DNA from: Diospyros lotus | Lineage: Eukaryota > Streptophyta > Magnoliopsida > Ericales > Ebenaceae | NCBI RefSeq assembly: GCF_014633365.1 | Contig: NC_068342.1 | Location: 1,350,622-1,414,621 of the forward strand | Direction of reading: 5' to 3' | Length of the DNA stretch: 64,000 bases | Made by a program: the position numbers and the translations under genes | Notes under the pieces: generated by a model | The model's input: only the letters and a program-made list of their open reading frames with translations | Database searches by the model: none | Told to the model about the DNA's origin: nothing | Part shown: positions 1 through 15,000 of the stretch, in pieces | Numbering within the stretch: the stretch's first letter is position 1 | Layout: the number at the start of each line of letters is the position of its first letter

Positions 1-51
1 GATGAAGTGTATGTTGAGGTTGAGGTCAACGGGTGATTGTCTATGATGTAG

Positions 52-3000
52 ATTGTCGTGGGTCGGACCGGGACTGAAATGCTTACCAATGAGGCCGGTG
101 AAGTTACGAGGTAGGCAGTGACAGGAAGTTTTAGGTCCAATCAGCATGTATAGACGTTTGTACGATATTTGGAATTGAGGTTTATTATTTTAATGGATAA
201 TTCCGTATCTATATGTACTAGGTTATGGGCCATGACTTATTATGTTGTTATTGTATTTATTGTTTTTAATATGTTTTGCATGTGTTTTGGTCCCTTGTAG
301 TCATTTGCAAGGAATGTTCACTCGGACGATTAGGCTTCTTGAAGCTGGATTAAAGCCAGTGTAATTTCATCTATTCCCTCTTCCCTTTGCCTTTCTATGC
401 ACATACCTTCACATGTATAAGAATATAGACATACATGTAGCTTAACAACCCGTTTTTGGTTGAAAAGTTTTTCATTTGCTAAATTGTCATGACAGATATG
501 TATTTGATGGGAAGCCTCCAGATTTGAAAAAGCAAGAGCTTGCAAAACGGTATATTGAACCATTTTTATTTATAACATTGTTGGGAAATGAGAATAAGGC
601 AACAATGTCTAAAAATTATGATTTTCATATGGAACTCTTTCGTGCAGTTACTCAAAAAGAGCAGATGCCTCTGAGGACTTGGACGAGGCCTTAGAGGTAA
701 CATAAGCATTCCATGTGAAATTCCTTTTTCAACATATGCTGTAACTTTTAATCTTTCCTTTTTACGTTATCCACCCGTTTTTCTGTAAATTGTTTCGCTT
801 TTCATTTTTTTTCCCCATGATCGCCTCAGCCAAGGTGCTTTTATTGTCATTGTAGACTGGCAACAAGGAGGATATTGAGAAATTCAGTAAACGAACTGTA
901 AAGGTGGGTTCTTGTACAATTTCATCTTCTTCCATTTATAAGTTATTAAAATCCCGACCCTATGATAGTCCACAAGCTGTAATTGCTGAGAATGGTGGTT
1001 TAAATAGAGTGGGTCATTCCAGAGTGCAACGCCCTTGAGAGTTTGGTTTGGCGGGTACATTTTAATCAATTACAACTTTGAAGCTTGATAAGCCCTTTGG
1101 TCTTCCCATTTGTTCGAAAGAAACTTACTCAGGATATTTCTAGCTCTTTGGGAGCTTCAGCCATGGTGGTAGATGATAGGCTTTTAACTTTATATTTATC
1201 TGCTGGTCATGTTTGTTCTCTAGAAATAATCTTCTTTTTTTGTATGTTTGTTTCATTTGCACTTCCTTGTGATTATGACATATAACCTTTTTGTTGCACC
1301 GGCCATGAGCATTCTGTTTGCCACCTATAAAAAAAGATGTGTTGTCTGTTCGTTCATTTCCTCTGATTATTTAAGTTGGCTTAGTATTAGCTAACACAGT
1401 TATCGTAAAAAAAGTTCCATTCAGCAAATGCAGATATGCCAACCTCACCTAAATAGTTTGTTTCACATTTTCTCCTGACGATAATATTCATGTCAGCCAT
1501 TGAGTAAATGCCGGTATCTTTATTCATTCTTCTACTTGACACATGTTTTACCTAAATGGTGGCTTGTTTACCAGTGTTTATAACCGTGGGTTTCCTATCC
1601 CATGTACTACAGATGAAGTTTTCCTTAGGCAGCATCATTTTTCTGATCATACAGAGCTAGATACTTGATAAGGCAACCACAATAATCAAGGCTTATTTGA
1701 TCTGATGATTCCGATGTTTAAATGTAGATCTTGACTGGTGAAGATGTGAGTGAGGGCTTAAAGCAAGGGGTTTTGTAAAGCTTCTTCATTGCATCATGGC
1801 TTTTATCTTTTTCCTTATCATTCCTTCTTTCATTTCTTCTCTCTTGAAGAAATTTTGTCTTGCCCTTTGCTTCTTTTTTTCCTTATCTATCTTTGGTGAA
1901 GATTTATGTCACAACCCCAAGGATCCCCAAGGATAGATTAGTAATATGTATTATATGCATTTCTCTTTTAGTTGTACTCTTGAGCTGTAGCTGTTAGTAC
2001 CTTCATTTGTAAAGCCTATAAATAGGCTAGTGTAGTTAGAGAATGCATGCTTTGAATGATAATTGAATCTTAGGTTCCGTTTTAACAATTCTCTCTCAAT
2101 TTCCTCTCTGATTTCTCTATTTGTCTCTTTCAATTCTCTGTTTTCTCTCTCAGTTTCCTCTGTTATCCCTCTCTTTCTGTTCTAATCTCCCTCCATTTCT
2201 GGCTCTTTCTTCCTGATTTCCTTTCAATTTCCTATTCAAACCCTAGGATCCTAACTATTTATTTTGTCATTACAACAAATGTGGAATTGCCTGGTTTATG
2301 TTTGTTTGGCTTGCCAACATAGAAAGAGAGCATTTTGTCTAAGAGAGTGGTAAGGTCCTTAGTATTCATCATAAGACACATTTGAGGTCTGCCCATTTCA
2401 TTGTATAATAGTAGAGCACATTGTTACTGAAACAAGCAGAAACTAAAGATGCTTGATTGAATAATCCTTGGAAAATATAGCTGCATATATACACATGAGT
2501 TCCTTATCTTATCTCCTATATTTTAGGATAAGATTTGGAATACTTTATCTCCTAAAGACTAGGAATAAATCAAACTTAAAATACAAATTTTGAACTTAAA
2601 ATATAAACTTGAAATACAATAATAATCTACAAGGATAATTCCTTTATTTTAACTTTTGAATCTTCTTGATTTAACTTTCGAATCTTCCTTATTTCGTCCA
2701 ACACTCCCCCTTAAGCTTAGGAATAGATAGAAGTCATTCCAAGCTTGGCTATTAGAGATTCAAAACCTGGCCTTACCATAGCTTTTGTGAACACATCCGC
2801 AATTTGATTAGTGGTTCGAATATAGGATAGAATTATCCTTCCTTTCTCAACTTCTTGCTTTATAAAACTCCTGTCTATCCTTACATTCTTCATACGATCA
2901 TGTTGAACAAGATTTTTCACAATACTAATAGCAGACTTATTGTCACTGTATACCTTTGTAGGTTGAGTTAAAGGTATTTTTAGGTCCTCCATTAACCTTT

Positions 3001-6000
3001 CCATCCAAATTACTTCACAAATTCCTTGTGCTATTGTTCGGAACTCTACCTTAGCACTGCTACGAGCCACTATTGATTGTTTTTTACTTCTCCAAGTCAC
3101 AGTATTTTCCCATACTTTGGTGCAATAACCAGTTTTTGACCTACTGTCCTCAATAGAGCCTGCCCAATCTGTATAAAAAAACCCTTCAATTCCTCTTTCT
3201 TTGGTCTTTTTAAGCATCAACCCTTTTCCAGGTGTCCCTTTCAAGTATCTAAGCACATGAAATACAACATTCATATGCTTCGTTGTAGATGCATGCATGT
3301 ATTGACTGATCTTGCTTACTGCATATGTTATGTCTGGCCTGGTAAGGGACAAATAGATCAACCTGCTCGCTAGCCTTTGGTATCTCTCTCTTTCAACCGG
3401 GATATCATCATCCGTTACCTCAAATTTCCAGCCTTTGTTTAATGGAGTTCCAGTTGGCTTACAGGTTAACATCCTTGTATCTTTGAGTAAATCCATGATA
3501 TATTTCCTTTGAGAAATAAACAAACCTTCCTTGCTTCTAGCTACCTCCATTCCTAGGAAGTACCTCATAAGGCCAAGGTCTTTCACTTCAAACTCGGATC
3601 TCAATTGCTCCTTTAGTATTCTGATATTTTCCTCATCATCACCTGTTACAATGATATCATCATCATAGACAATTAGTATAGATTTTCTTCCACTTTTGGT
3701 GACTTTGATAAACAAAGTATGATTAGCTTGTCCTTGTTTATACCCAAGCCGGATTAAGGTAAGACTGAATTTCTTGAACCATGCTCTAGGTGACTGCTTC
3801 AATCCAATTTGAATCTTCCATAGCTCCTTGAATATTTTTAGGGATTTCAGCACTGTCAAGTCTCGCAAGAAATGCTTTAAGTTGAGGAGACAGTTTTGCA
3901 TAGGTTAAGTAATTGGACAAATGATACTTTGGATATTTAACACATGATCTTACACCCTTTCGGAGAGCTATAGGAACTGCCCAGTCTAGCCCATCATCTG
4001 AAATATCACTGCTGTTAATTTTTGGTTGATCCTCGGTTTCTTCCATTAATGCAGTCTCATTCCCTATTACATCAGCATCTGCTTTAATGTCCTTTGATAG
4101 ACCATCATCAAGAGAAGATGATTGACCCTGCTGGGCTTCAGATGAACCTTTAGGTCTTCGAGAATACACAAACCGGGGAGGACATACAAGGTTTTTTTTC
4201 TAGAGACTAAGGAGACTTAAGCTGCACATTTTTTGGGCTTGGTTGTGGAACAGAAGGCTCAAAATCTGCTAGCATATTATCAGTAATTAATTCTCCCCCT
4301 TGAGAAGATGCTGGTAGAGGTAAAAGAAATGGTGTTGGTGTAGGAAGTAGACGAGAATCAGTGAGATTGGTTGGAGAATCAGTGTTTGGATAATAGGAAA
4401 GATCCTCATAAAAGGTAACATTAGAGGAGATATAGATTCGTTTACTGATTGGAGAATAACATTTATATCCCTTTTGTGAAGGAGGGTAGCCAATAAAAAT
4501 ACACTTGAGGGCTTTTGGATCTAACTTTGTTTGAGACACATTGTGGTTGTGAACATACACAACACACCCGAAAACTCTAGGCTCAAGGGAAGGAAAGAAA
4601 GATGCATTTGGATGAGAGCCATAAAGGGTTTCAAGAGGGGTTTGGAATTTGAGTGTTTTGGAAGGGAGAGTTTATCAAATATGCAGCCATAAGAATGGCC
4701 TCTCCCCAATATGAATGAGGCACATGAGTAGTGAACATCATAGCTCTTGCCACTTCTAAAAGATGTCGATTTTTCCGTTTGGCCACACCATTTTGTTGTG
4801 GTGTGTAAGGGTAAGAACTTTGATGCACAATACCATGTTCAAGTAAGTAGTTGGTCAAGTCATGGGAAAAAAATTCACGACCATTGTCAGTTTGAAGAAT
4901 ATGGATAGAGGTTTGAAACATATTCAAAATAAATTTGTGAAATCTTTTGAATATGCCACTTGCTTCTGATTTATCTTTCATAAGATATACCCAACATGGC
5001 CTAGAATGGTCGTCAATAAAAGTGATAAACCACCTTGTACTTGAAAGATTAGGATGTTTTGAAGATCCCCAAATGTCACTATGGATTAAGTGAAATGGTG
5101 TGGAAGGCTTATAAGATTGAGTGGGATGATGGGCTCTTGATTGTTTTGCATGAGTGCATTGTTCACAAGAAAAACACTGATCTTTATTGATAAAAAATTG
5201 AGGATACAAAGATCTAAGTTACGGAAAGTTAGGGTGTCCTAACCGTTTGTGCCATAACATAACTTTGGCCTTTGTGGTAACAGTTAAGACTGTTTTATTG
5301 AAAGGAGATGAGTTTGTAGTATTCTTCGTCAACCAGTATAGTCCATCTTTTGCTTCAACACTACCAATCATCCTCCCTGATGTTTGGTCCTGAAATATAC
5401 AGCAAGATGGAAGAAATATCACTCTACAATTCATATCTTTAGTAATCCTACTCACTAATAAGAGATTATAATTTTACCCAGGCACATATAACATTGATTT
5501 TAGTTTCAGATTCAAGATACAAACATTTCCACGACCCACAACAGGGGATACTGCACTATCAGCCATTGAAATATCAACTGAATTTTTACAAGGAATATAT
5601 TTTGTCATATGCCTTGTAGAACATGACATATGATCGGATGCTTCTGTATCTATTATCCAAGTATCCTTAGGAAGTCTTTGTGACATCATCAAAGAAAGAT
5701 AGGAATTACCTTGCAAGGCCATGGAAGTAGTGGGCTGATGTGTGGAGGAATTATCAGCACTGATACCTTGATCTAGCAACCGATACAGAGTCTGAATTTG
5801 CTCATTTGACAGATTTAAATCTGTCTTATTTCCTTCTTCACTAGGTGCCTTGGCAACATAGGCTGATTGAAAATTTTCTCATTTGTTTCTCGGCTTCCAG
5901 TTGGCAGGTTTGCCATGTATCTTCCAGCAGGAATCTTTGTTGTGATATGGCCTTTTACAGTGATCACACCATGGTTTTTCCTTCCCCGATCCTTTTAAGG

Positions 6001-9000
6001 AATTTTCTCCCTGTCTAACAGCTGTTAGAGCAGAAGAATTCTGGTTAGTAATACTTAGATCATTAGGTTGATGCAACATTACCTTTCTTCGACTATCTGC
6101 CCTTCTTACCTCGGCAAAAACTTTCCTAAGAGATGGTAGAGGTTTTGTCCCTAAAATCCGGCCTCTTACTTCATCTAAATCAGAATTTAATCCATGAAGG
6201 AAATCAAATATTCTGTCATTTTCAATCATCTTATAATACCTGTTGCTATCAGCCTTACATTCCCAATCTATAGTGTGAAATAAATCCATTTCATGCCATA
6301 ACTCAACCAATACATTAAAATAATCAGCCACACTCATGTTACCTTGTCTTGTGGTTTTGATGGCTGATCTTATTTCAAAACTTTGAGAGGAGTTCTCTAG
6401 GTTGGAATACATCTCCTGGACCGAATCCCAAATCTCCTTGGCGATGTGAAATAGATAAGTCCTCCCAAGTCTAGGCTCCATTGAATTAATCAACCATGTC
6501 ATTATGGTTGAGTTTTTTGCTTCCCAAGTGCCATAGGTGGCTGAATCGGTTGGAGGAGCAGGAATATCCCCTATGAGGTAGCTGGATTTGCCTTTCCCTT
6601 TGATCACCAATAACATGGACTGAAACCACTCCCTAAAATTACTACCATTCAACTTGTGATGAGTAATTTGAAGGGGATGATTATCAATTGGATTGGCTGA
6701 CAGATTCTGGGAAGAAAGGGCTGGAACTGGAGAAGGAAGTGGATTTGGAGAGCTTGTGGCGGAAACTTCAGTTAGGGTAGGGTTTTGGTGATCGAAGGCC
6801 ATGATTTCAAAGGAAGGAGAAGAACAACGGAAGTTTTAGGATTTTTCTATGAAGCTCTGATACCATGAAACAAGCAGAAACTAAAGATGCTTGATCGAAT
6901 AATCCTTGGAAAATACAACTGCATATATACACATGAGTTCCTTATCTTATCTCCTATATTTTAGGATAAGATTTGGAATACTTTATCTCCTAAAGATTAG
7001 GAATAAATCAAACTTAAAATACAAATTTCAAACTTAAAATATAAACTTGAAATACAATAATAATCTACAAGGATAATTCCTTTATTTTAACTTTTGAATC
7101 TTCTTGATTTAACTTTCGAATCTTCCTTATTTTGTCCAACAGTTACTTTGTATTTGTTGATGAAACACCTTATTTGTTTATGGGAGTAGGTGTTGGAAAA
7201 ATACATCAAGATAGAAAGGGCACATAGAATGAAATGACCAAGTCTCCTTTTGTTGGGCAAGGGAAAAAGGCCACTAAACTGTTAAGATTAATACATTAAG
7301 ATGTATGTGGGCTCATAAATATTATGGCTTAGGGTGGTTATATTTACTTTGTAACATTTACTAATGGTTTGTCACGGTATGGTTACGTGTATTTAATGAA
7401 GTACAAGTATGAGGTTTTTGAAAAGTTCAAAGAATACAAGGCATAAGTAGAAAACTAAACGGGAAAGAGTATCAAGATTCTTTGATTTGATCGAGAAAGT
7501 GAATACTTGAGTACTGAGTTTATTGATTATCTTAAGTCTTGTGGTATAGTTTCATATTATACTCCTCCTTATACACCACAATTGAATGGTGTGACTAAAT
7601 GTAGGAATCAGACTTTGTTGGACATGGTTTGGTCTATGCTAAGCTACACGGATTTGCCAATTTCATTGTTGGGATATGCAATTCTTATTGCGATTTATTT
7701 GATAAATCAATTTCCAACTAAATCTGTCTCGATTACTCCATATGAGATATGGGTTGGGAAACTGCCGAGTCTTAAGCATGTTAAGATTTGGGGTTGCTCG
7801 GTGCATGTAAAGAGGTTGATGACAGAGAAGTTGGATCCTAGATCTAAGAAAGGACGATATGCTATATCAATGCCTTGAAGTGGTAGATAGCTATGGAATC
7901 ATATACACGCCATGCACGCAGATTGGGTATTTAGTCAACACACATATTCATCATATGAATATGAATGCACACATACCTACAACCTGATGTAGAGTTGGTA
8001 CAGAAACCATTTTTGTACTGAGACCGCTCCACCTCACGATGTGGTGGTCTTAGTTAGTCCACCACCTAACATGCTGTTTGGTATAGTTCTAGTTTCTCCT
8101 TCTCGAGCTAGATATAGGGGTTGTTGTATCACCTTTACTCGCGTGACCCTCACGCGTATTAATTTCCTGCTTGACCCTCACGTGTATTAATTTCGCAGCG
8201 CATATCTTATAGAGGAAGCAGAGGAAGAAGACAAGCCACAAGAGGAAGTAGTAAAATGTACTGCTTCTTCAATTTATTTGCTGCCCCAAAATCAGCCATC
8301 GCCTCACCCATGACCCTCTCCAATCAGCCAACACGTGGCACCCAATTGGAGCGACAACTGGGTGATCGAAAGTTGACTCTTGCCTTGGCGAAAGTTGACT
8401 TCCGCCACAGGAAAGTCGACTCTCGAGGCCAGCAAGTCAATGTTTGATCCGTTATTCCCTAAGATGCATTGAAACCCCTTTCAATATCGATCAACTTTTT
8501 GACCAATCACCGGAATCTCTCCATATCCCAATGACAATTTGAGAGTTCCTGGATAGCACTTAGTTATGGTTCAGGACAATATAAGTAGCAGTGAAATCTA
8601 ACTTCAAGTAAATCTTTTACAACTGATGATTACTGTGTGTTATAATTCTTCCATCACCTGATCTCCCAATTGAGCGAGAGTCATGGAGTGATAAACTCAC
8701 AAACTCAGTAACTATGTGTCTGACCTCGTCAATGTGATTAGATGACACCTCAAAAAACTTTTTTTTTGATATTCAATCTGCCCTGGTTAGGGACTGTCCA
8801 GTCACACTAACAGTAGATTACATAGGATGTTCACCCCATCAATTACCGACGAGAGTGACACATCTTATTCCCAACACCTATCTCTATATACCAGCAATAC
8901 GGAACCACATAGATGAACCTCTTCACCTCCCGATTGGATAAAGGAACAGGGTCTAGTAAACCGAAGGATTGCCCAAAGTTCACCATGTATCCACAAGGTT

Positions 9001-12000
9001 TCAGGCAATCTAATGATCCCTGAAAATGATGCATTCCCAATTAGAGAGACCGCGTCAAGAATATAATGAGAATCTCGGGAGTTTAAGTCGAAAACTACTA
9101 TAGAGAAAACATCCAAGACAGTGCCCATTCAAAAATATGTTTGCAATCGGGTTGTTTTTGTTAATTCTTATAATTAAAAAAATAGATTTTGATGAGTTAT
9201 AAGAGGTACGGCTTGCGTTGTATGGGATTGGTTTATATACTCGCTTTCTCTATCTTCTACAAACAAGTCCTAATCTAGCAAGTAGATTGTTCTACCATTT
9301 TGATGGTTGCTTTTTCTTTTCTCTTTTTTTTTTTTTGGGGGGGGGGGGGGGGATTTCGGGAGGTGGTGGTTGTTAGATAATTAGGCCAATGTATTCGGCA
9401 TTAGGCCTAGATCTATTGGGCTGAGCCCATGTAAATAAAAGCCTCGGTTAAATCACAGTTGGAGAAGTGTTCCAGCATGTGCCGAGCAAGTTGTAAGGCA
9501 AATGGGAAAAAGGCATAACCGTTTTTGGTGCCAACTGAGCCATAGATCAGTATAAGAGGGCTGATCTATGCCTTTTCTCTTATGTTGAATGAAATCAGGA
9601 AATCAATTTCCTTCTTAATTCTTCTCCCTCCTAAATTTCACTTTTCTTTCCCTCTAAATTCTCTCAAACCCTCCCTCTTCCTTCCTTTTGCCATTCTCGA
9701 TTTCACTTGTTAGATTAGGAACCTGACAGTGGTGGTGGTTATGTTGATCTTATCGGCTTATTTTGGAAAGGTCATTTTGCTAGTGACTGCTAGCAAAGTT
9801 AGCATTATCTTTCTTGTGAACTTGTCTTCCCATTGTTAAAGCATGCTGTTGAGGCCATGTTGGTTTTGCAGGTCACAAAGCAACACAACGAAGACTGTAA
9901 AAAAATTCTAAGGCTCATGGGAGTGCCCATCATTGAGGTGAGAAAGTGAAAATAGCGGTTTTCTTCTTTTATTTGCACTGGTGGTACTTTCTTTTTTTGG
10001 CTAAGGTTACAGGTGTTAACCTTTGCAGTTGTATTGGTTAGATGCTTATCTTTTGGTGAACAAAAAAAATGAAAAATGGCAAGCTAAATTTACACTTCCT
10101 TTTGTGTTCATGGTTTTCTTAGGCTCCTTCTGAGGCCGAAGCACAATGTGCTGCACTTTGCAAATCTGGAAAGGCAAGGATCTGGCTTTTCATGTTAATT
10201 TTGTTGTTTTAGGTTGTACTAATATGTTCTAGAAATTCCATCATGTGTGATGCATTGTGTTATTGTGTTGGCATCATTATTGTTGTCATATTTCATAGTG
10301 AATTGGTATAAGAGATGAATCTGTGATCTCAAATTCTACCAATAAGATGCAATTACACGACCTTGGTAAATGAAAAATGATAAGTTTGTATCTATTCAAC
10401 TTTTTTTGTGCATCAGGTTTATGCAGTTGCCTCTGAAGACATGGATTCCCTAACTTTTGGAGCTCCTAAATTTCTTCGCCATTTAATGGATCCGAGCTCA
10501 AAAAAAGTCCCAGTGATGGAATTTGACATTTCAAAGGTGCATTAGAGAATTCTTGTATTGCTTAATGTTCTATTTATTGTTTCCTAAACTGATTTTTCTT
10601 TCCAGGTTTTGGAGGAGCTGAATCTTACCATGGATCAATTCATTGACTTGTGCATTCTTTGTGGGTGTGATTATTGTGATAGCATTCGGGGTAATGTAAC
10701 TTTTTTCCAGTATCATTATTGTTAAGGATAGTTAAGAGTTTTTAGGCTGTACAATTAGTGTTGGAGAGTCCTAATTAAATGAGGAGTGCTACCGGTACTA
10801 AAAGAGATAAAGGCAGCATAATTAATTAAAGATAAAGATCCTAGAAATCAGGAGGAATATTAGGAATAGATATGATTGTTATCTTTTCTTATTTATAGCT
10901 TAAATTCTGTTTTATTATTATCTTCTCGTTTGTATTTATCTCCTAAAGTTTAGGAGTAGATAGCATAGAATATTGTATAAGTAGTAGTCTTCCCGTGAAA
11001 TCAATGAATGTGTTGGATTTCCACAAATTCAATTGTGGTTCTCAGGTTCCAAATCTTAGGAACCAGAATTGTTCATGGTATCAGAGCTCGGCTTTGTCTA
11101 GCCTAAAAATCCAGAACATGTGGATCCGCAAGGCCATGGGAATGCAGCTCCAATAGCAGCAGATTCATCCGTCAATTCCGCCCTTCAACAACCTGCAAAT
11201 CCAACGACTGTGATGTCTACCAACATCCTATCTTTGGATAGCAATATCTTACAGATCACACAACATAGGTTGAACGGAAGAAACTTTAGAGAATGGTTTC
11301 AATCCGTGACCTTGGTGATCAAAGGCAAAGGGAAATATGACTACCTAGCCGGGGCAACTTCAACACCACCAGAGAATTCAGCAGATTATCAAAGATGGGA
11401 GGTAGAGAACTCAATCTTGATGGCTTGGATTATCAATTCAATGGAGCCAAAGATAGGCCGACCCTATCTGTTTTACAAAACGACAAAAGAGGTTTGGGAG
11501 GCTGTTCAGGAGATTTATTTGGACCTTGAAAATACAGCACAATGCTTTGAGATTAGAGCTGCAATTCAAACCATCAAGCAAGGCAGTCTTGGTGTAACTG
11601 AATACTACAATAATCTGATGGAGCTATGGCAAGAGATGGATCTGTTTTATGATCCTAACTAAAAGTGTGCAGAAGACAGCCAAAAGTACAGCAAAATGCT
11701 GGAAAAGAAGAGGATTTTTGACTTCCTCCAAGGGCTCAATCAGGATTTGGATGAGGTAAGAGGAAGACTCTTAGGCACAAAGCCCTTACCATCCCTTCGA
11801 GAGGCGTTTGCAGAGGTAAGGCGGGAAGAAAGCAGGAAAAGAGTTATGATGCCAACTCAAACTGAACCCAATTCAGGATCAACCCTCATTATTGCAAAAA
11901 GGGAAGAAATTCCTAAGGAGAAGCAATGGTGTGAACATTGCAACCGACCTTATCACACCAAGAGTACCTGCTGGAAGTTGCATGAGAAACCCCCAAACTG

Positions 12001-15000
12001 GAAACCTAGGCCTAAGAAGGAGAAAGAGAGATCAGCCTATGCGGCAACAAGTGCCCCTACAAGTGAGAAAGGAACAAGTATGGGTTTAACTCACGATCAG
12101 ATTGAGTTTCTATAGAAACTATTGCAAAACTCTCATATTGCAAAGGAATCAGAGGATGCAGCACCAAGTTACTTAGCATCTATGGCACAAAAAGGTAACC
12201 AGCATTTGTCCTTGACTACTATGAGAATGAATAAGAATGATTGGGTGGTAGATACTGGGGCATCCGATCATATGACCAGATTTACTACCACACTTAATGT
12301 TTTTCAGATGGGAGAAAAAGATCCAACTGTTTTGATGGCTGATGGAATACAATCTTTGGTAAAAGGAAAGGGAAGTGTCTATGTGGCTGGTTTATTATTT
12401 AAATCAGTGTTATATGTGCCAAATCTGAAATATAGTTTGTTATCAATGAGCAAATTAACAAAGGATTTGGATTGCATTGTGACATTCTTTCCCTCATATT
12501 GTATTTTTTAGGATCAATCCTCGAGGAAGATGATTGGCAGTGCTGAGGAGAAGGATGGACTCTATTGGTTTTCCGATAACAAGAATTTTCTTAGTCAAGT
12601 ACCACATAAGTTTTCTCTAACTGTTAGTTTGGATTCTGAAATTTTATTATGGCATAGACGTTTTGGTCATTCTAGTTTTTCATATTTGAAACACTTGTAT
12701 CCTAACTTATTTATCAATAAAGAAAAGTTGGTACTTAAGTGTGATCATTGCATTCTTGCCAAGCAAACCCATAACACTCATCAACTGAACTCATATACTC
12801 CTTCTAAACCTTTCCACTTAATTCATAGTGATATATGGGGACCGGCTAGAGTTCCAAACTTGAATGGTGCAAGATAGTTCATAACTTTTATTGATGACCA
12901 TACAAGAGTGTGTTGGGTATACATAATGAAAGAAAAGTCCGAAGCATGTGCTATTTTTCAGAATTTCCATAAACTCATCTTCAATGTCTTTGAGTTCTCT
13001 ATTTGTATCCTTAGGACTGACAATGGCCGAGAATATTTTTTCTATCCATTCACCCAATATCTAACTACCAATGGGATCTTCCATCAAAATACTTGTCCTT
13101 ATACTAGCAAAATGGGATACTTGATAGAAAAAATCAACACTTGCTTGAAGTGGCTAGGTCTCTTATGTTCACTAGCTCTATTTCTAATAGATATTGGGGG
13201 TAGGCAGTCCTAACAACTGCGTATTTAATCAATAGGCTGCCTTCCAAAGTCATAAACTACCAAACCCCTTGCACAACCTCACATCCAATTTTCGTCACGT
13301 TCGAATCCTAAATACTCTTCCTCCCAAAGTATTTGCATGTGTGGTATATGTCTATCAAACCAGTCCAAATCAACACAAACTTGAACCAAGAGCATCAAAA
13401 TGTATATTCATTTGGTATCCTCCTACCCAAAAAGGTTATAAGTGTTTTTGTCCTACATCACAGAAAATTCTTATCTCATGTGATGTAATCTTTGTGGAGA
13501 ATGAGTCATACTACTCAAATACCACATCCCAAATGAAGGGCAACATTGGGATCCTACTGTAACTATGCTCATTCCATTCCCAATCCTCCAACCCATTCCT
13601 AATTATGATTCAAATCAAACTACTGCAGTTGATCATCCTCAGCCAGCTTTCTTTAAGCCTCACTGTCCGAGTATTCCTTCCTCTCAAGAATCCCAAAATC
13701 TAGCAAGACCTATGGAGACTGATATAGGAGAAGATTTGGGCTCGGAAAAACCAGTAAAAGTTTATTCAAGGAGAGGAAAAAATCCAACTCCTCAACTCAG
13801 CCAACTGTTGGAACCGAGAGAAGGTCCAACAACTGAGGGAGAAAATACTGTTGCTAACAGTGAGTTGAATCTTCCTATTGCTATTAGGAAAGGAATAAGA
13901 TCATGTGTGAAGCATCCTATATCAAATTACTTGACATATTCCAGGTTGTCTCCCAAATTCAAGGCCTACATTACCACTTTGGATGGAGTGGTTATACCCC
14001 GAAACATTCAAGAAGCGTTAGCTGATCCTAAATGGAAGGAGGCAGTAATGGAAGAAATGAGGGCACTCAATGGCAATCACACATGGGAAGTTGTTGACCT
14101 TCCGAAAAACAAGAAGATTATTGGTTGCAAATGGGTGTTCACGGTTAAATACAACTCAGATGGGAGTGTGGACAGATATAAGGCTAGTCTGGTTGCTCAA
14201 GGTTGTTCTCAAACCTATGGGATAGATTATGAAAAAACCTTTGCTCCAATGGCTAAATTAAACTCCATTAGAGTGTTATTATCCATTGCTGTGAATTTAG
14301 ATTGGGAACTATTTCAGTTTGATATTAAGAATGTATTCCTAAATGGAGAATTAGAAGAAGAGGTGTATATGAAGATTCCACCCGGTTTTGAGAAAGAAGA
14401 AAAGATTGGCAAGGTATGTAAGCTTTATAAATCTCTCTATGGCTTAAAACAATCTCCTAGAGCATGGTTTAAGAAATTTAGCTCTACTTTGATACAATTT
14501 GGGTACAAACAAGGGGAGGCAGACCACACTCTATTTATCAAACATACCAATGAAAAAAGATGCATTTTGATTGTGCATGTAGATGATATAATTGTCACAG
14601 GGGATGATGTTTATGAAATTGCAGCCCTAAAATGGATGCTGATGGCAGAATTTGTGGTAAAGGACTTGAGAACAATGAAGTATTTTTTGGGGATAGAAGT
14701 AGTAAGGAGCAAAGAAGGTATGATAATATCTCAAAGAAAATATACTCTAATCTTTTAAGGGATACAGGAATGATTGGATGCAAACCAAGATATACTCCTT
14801 TAGAGAGAAATTGGAAATATGTGAAGAGGGATAATGATCCTCAAGTGGATAAAGAAAGGTATCAACGGTTAGTCGGAAGGCTAATTTATTTGTCCTTAAC
14901 TCGTCCACACGTAGCCTATTCAGTGAGTATCATAAGCCAATTTATGTATGCTCCAACCCAACAACATATGGCAGCCGTATATCATATTTTGAGGTACTTA

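Larger units (their letters stand above)
2428..7141 (-). mobile_element. Complete but inactive Ty1/Copia retrotransposon (Copia-1)
   Basis: Two 276-bp LTRs (2428-2703 and 6866-7141) run TGAAACAAGC...GTCCAACA, with the 5-bp duplication GTTAC at 2423-2427 and 7142-7146. On the minus strand the primer-binding site TGGTATCAGAGC directly follows the 5' LTR (just below 6866), matching initiator tRNA-Met. A purine tract (TAAGGGGGAG) precedes the 3' LTR at 2704. The order gag, protease, integrase, RT, RNase H identifies Copia. Coding is broken by stops and frameshifts and by a deletion in RT, so it cannot move on its own. The LTRs differ at 7 of 276 sites by eye, all transitions, which suggests a fairly recent insertion. 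It lies antisense within a FEN1 intron. Confidence 0.95.

Noticed and set aside
8865..9128. Minus-strand frame of 87 codons in FEN1 intron
   Set aside because: No domain recognised, no splice context; probably repeat-derived.
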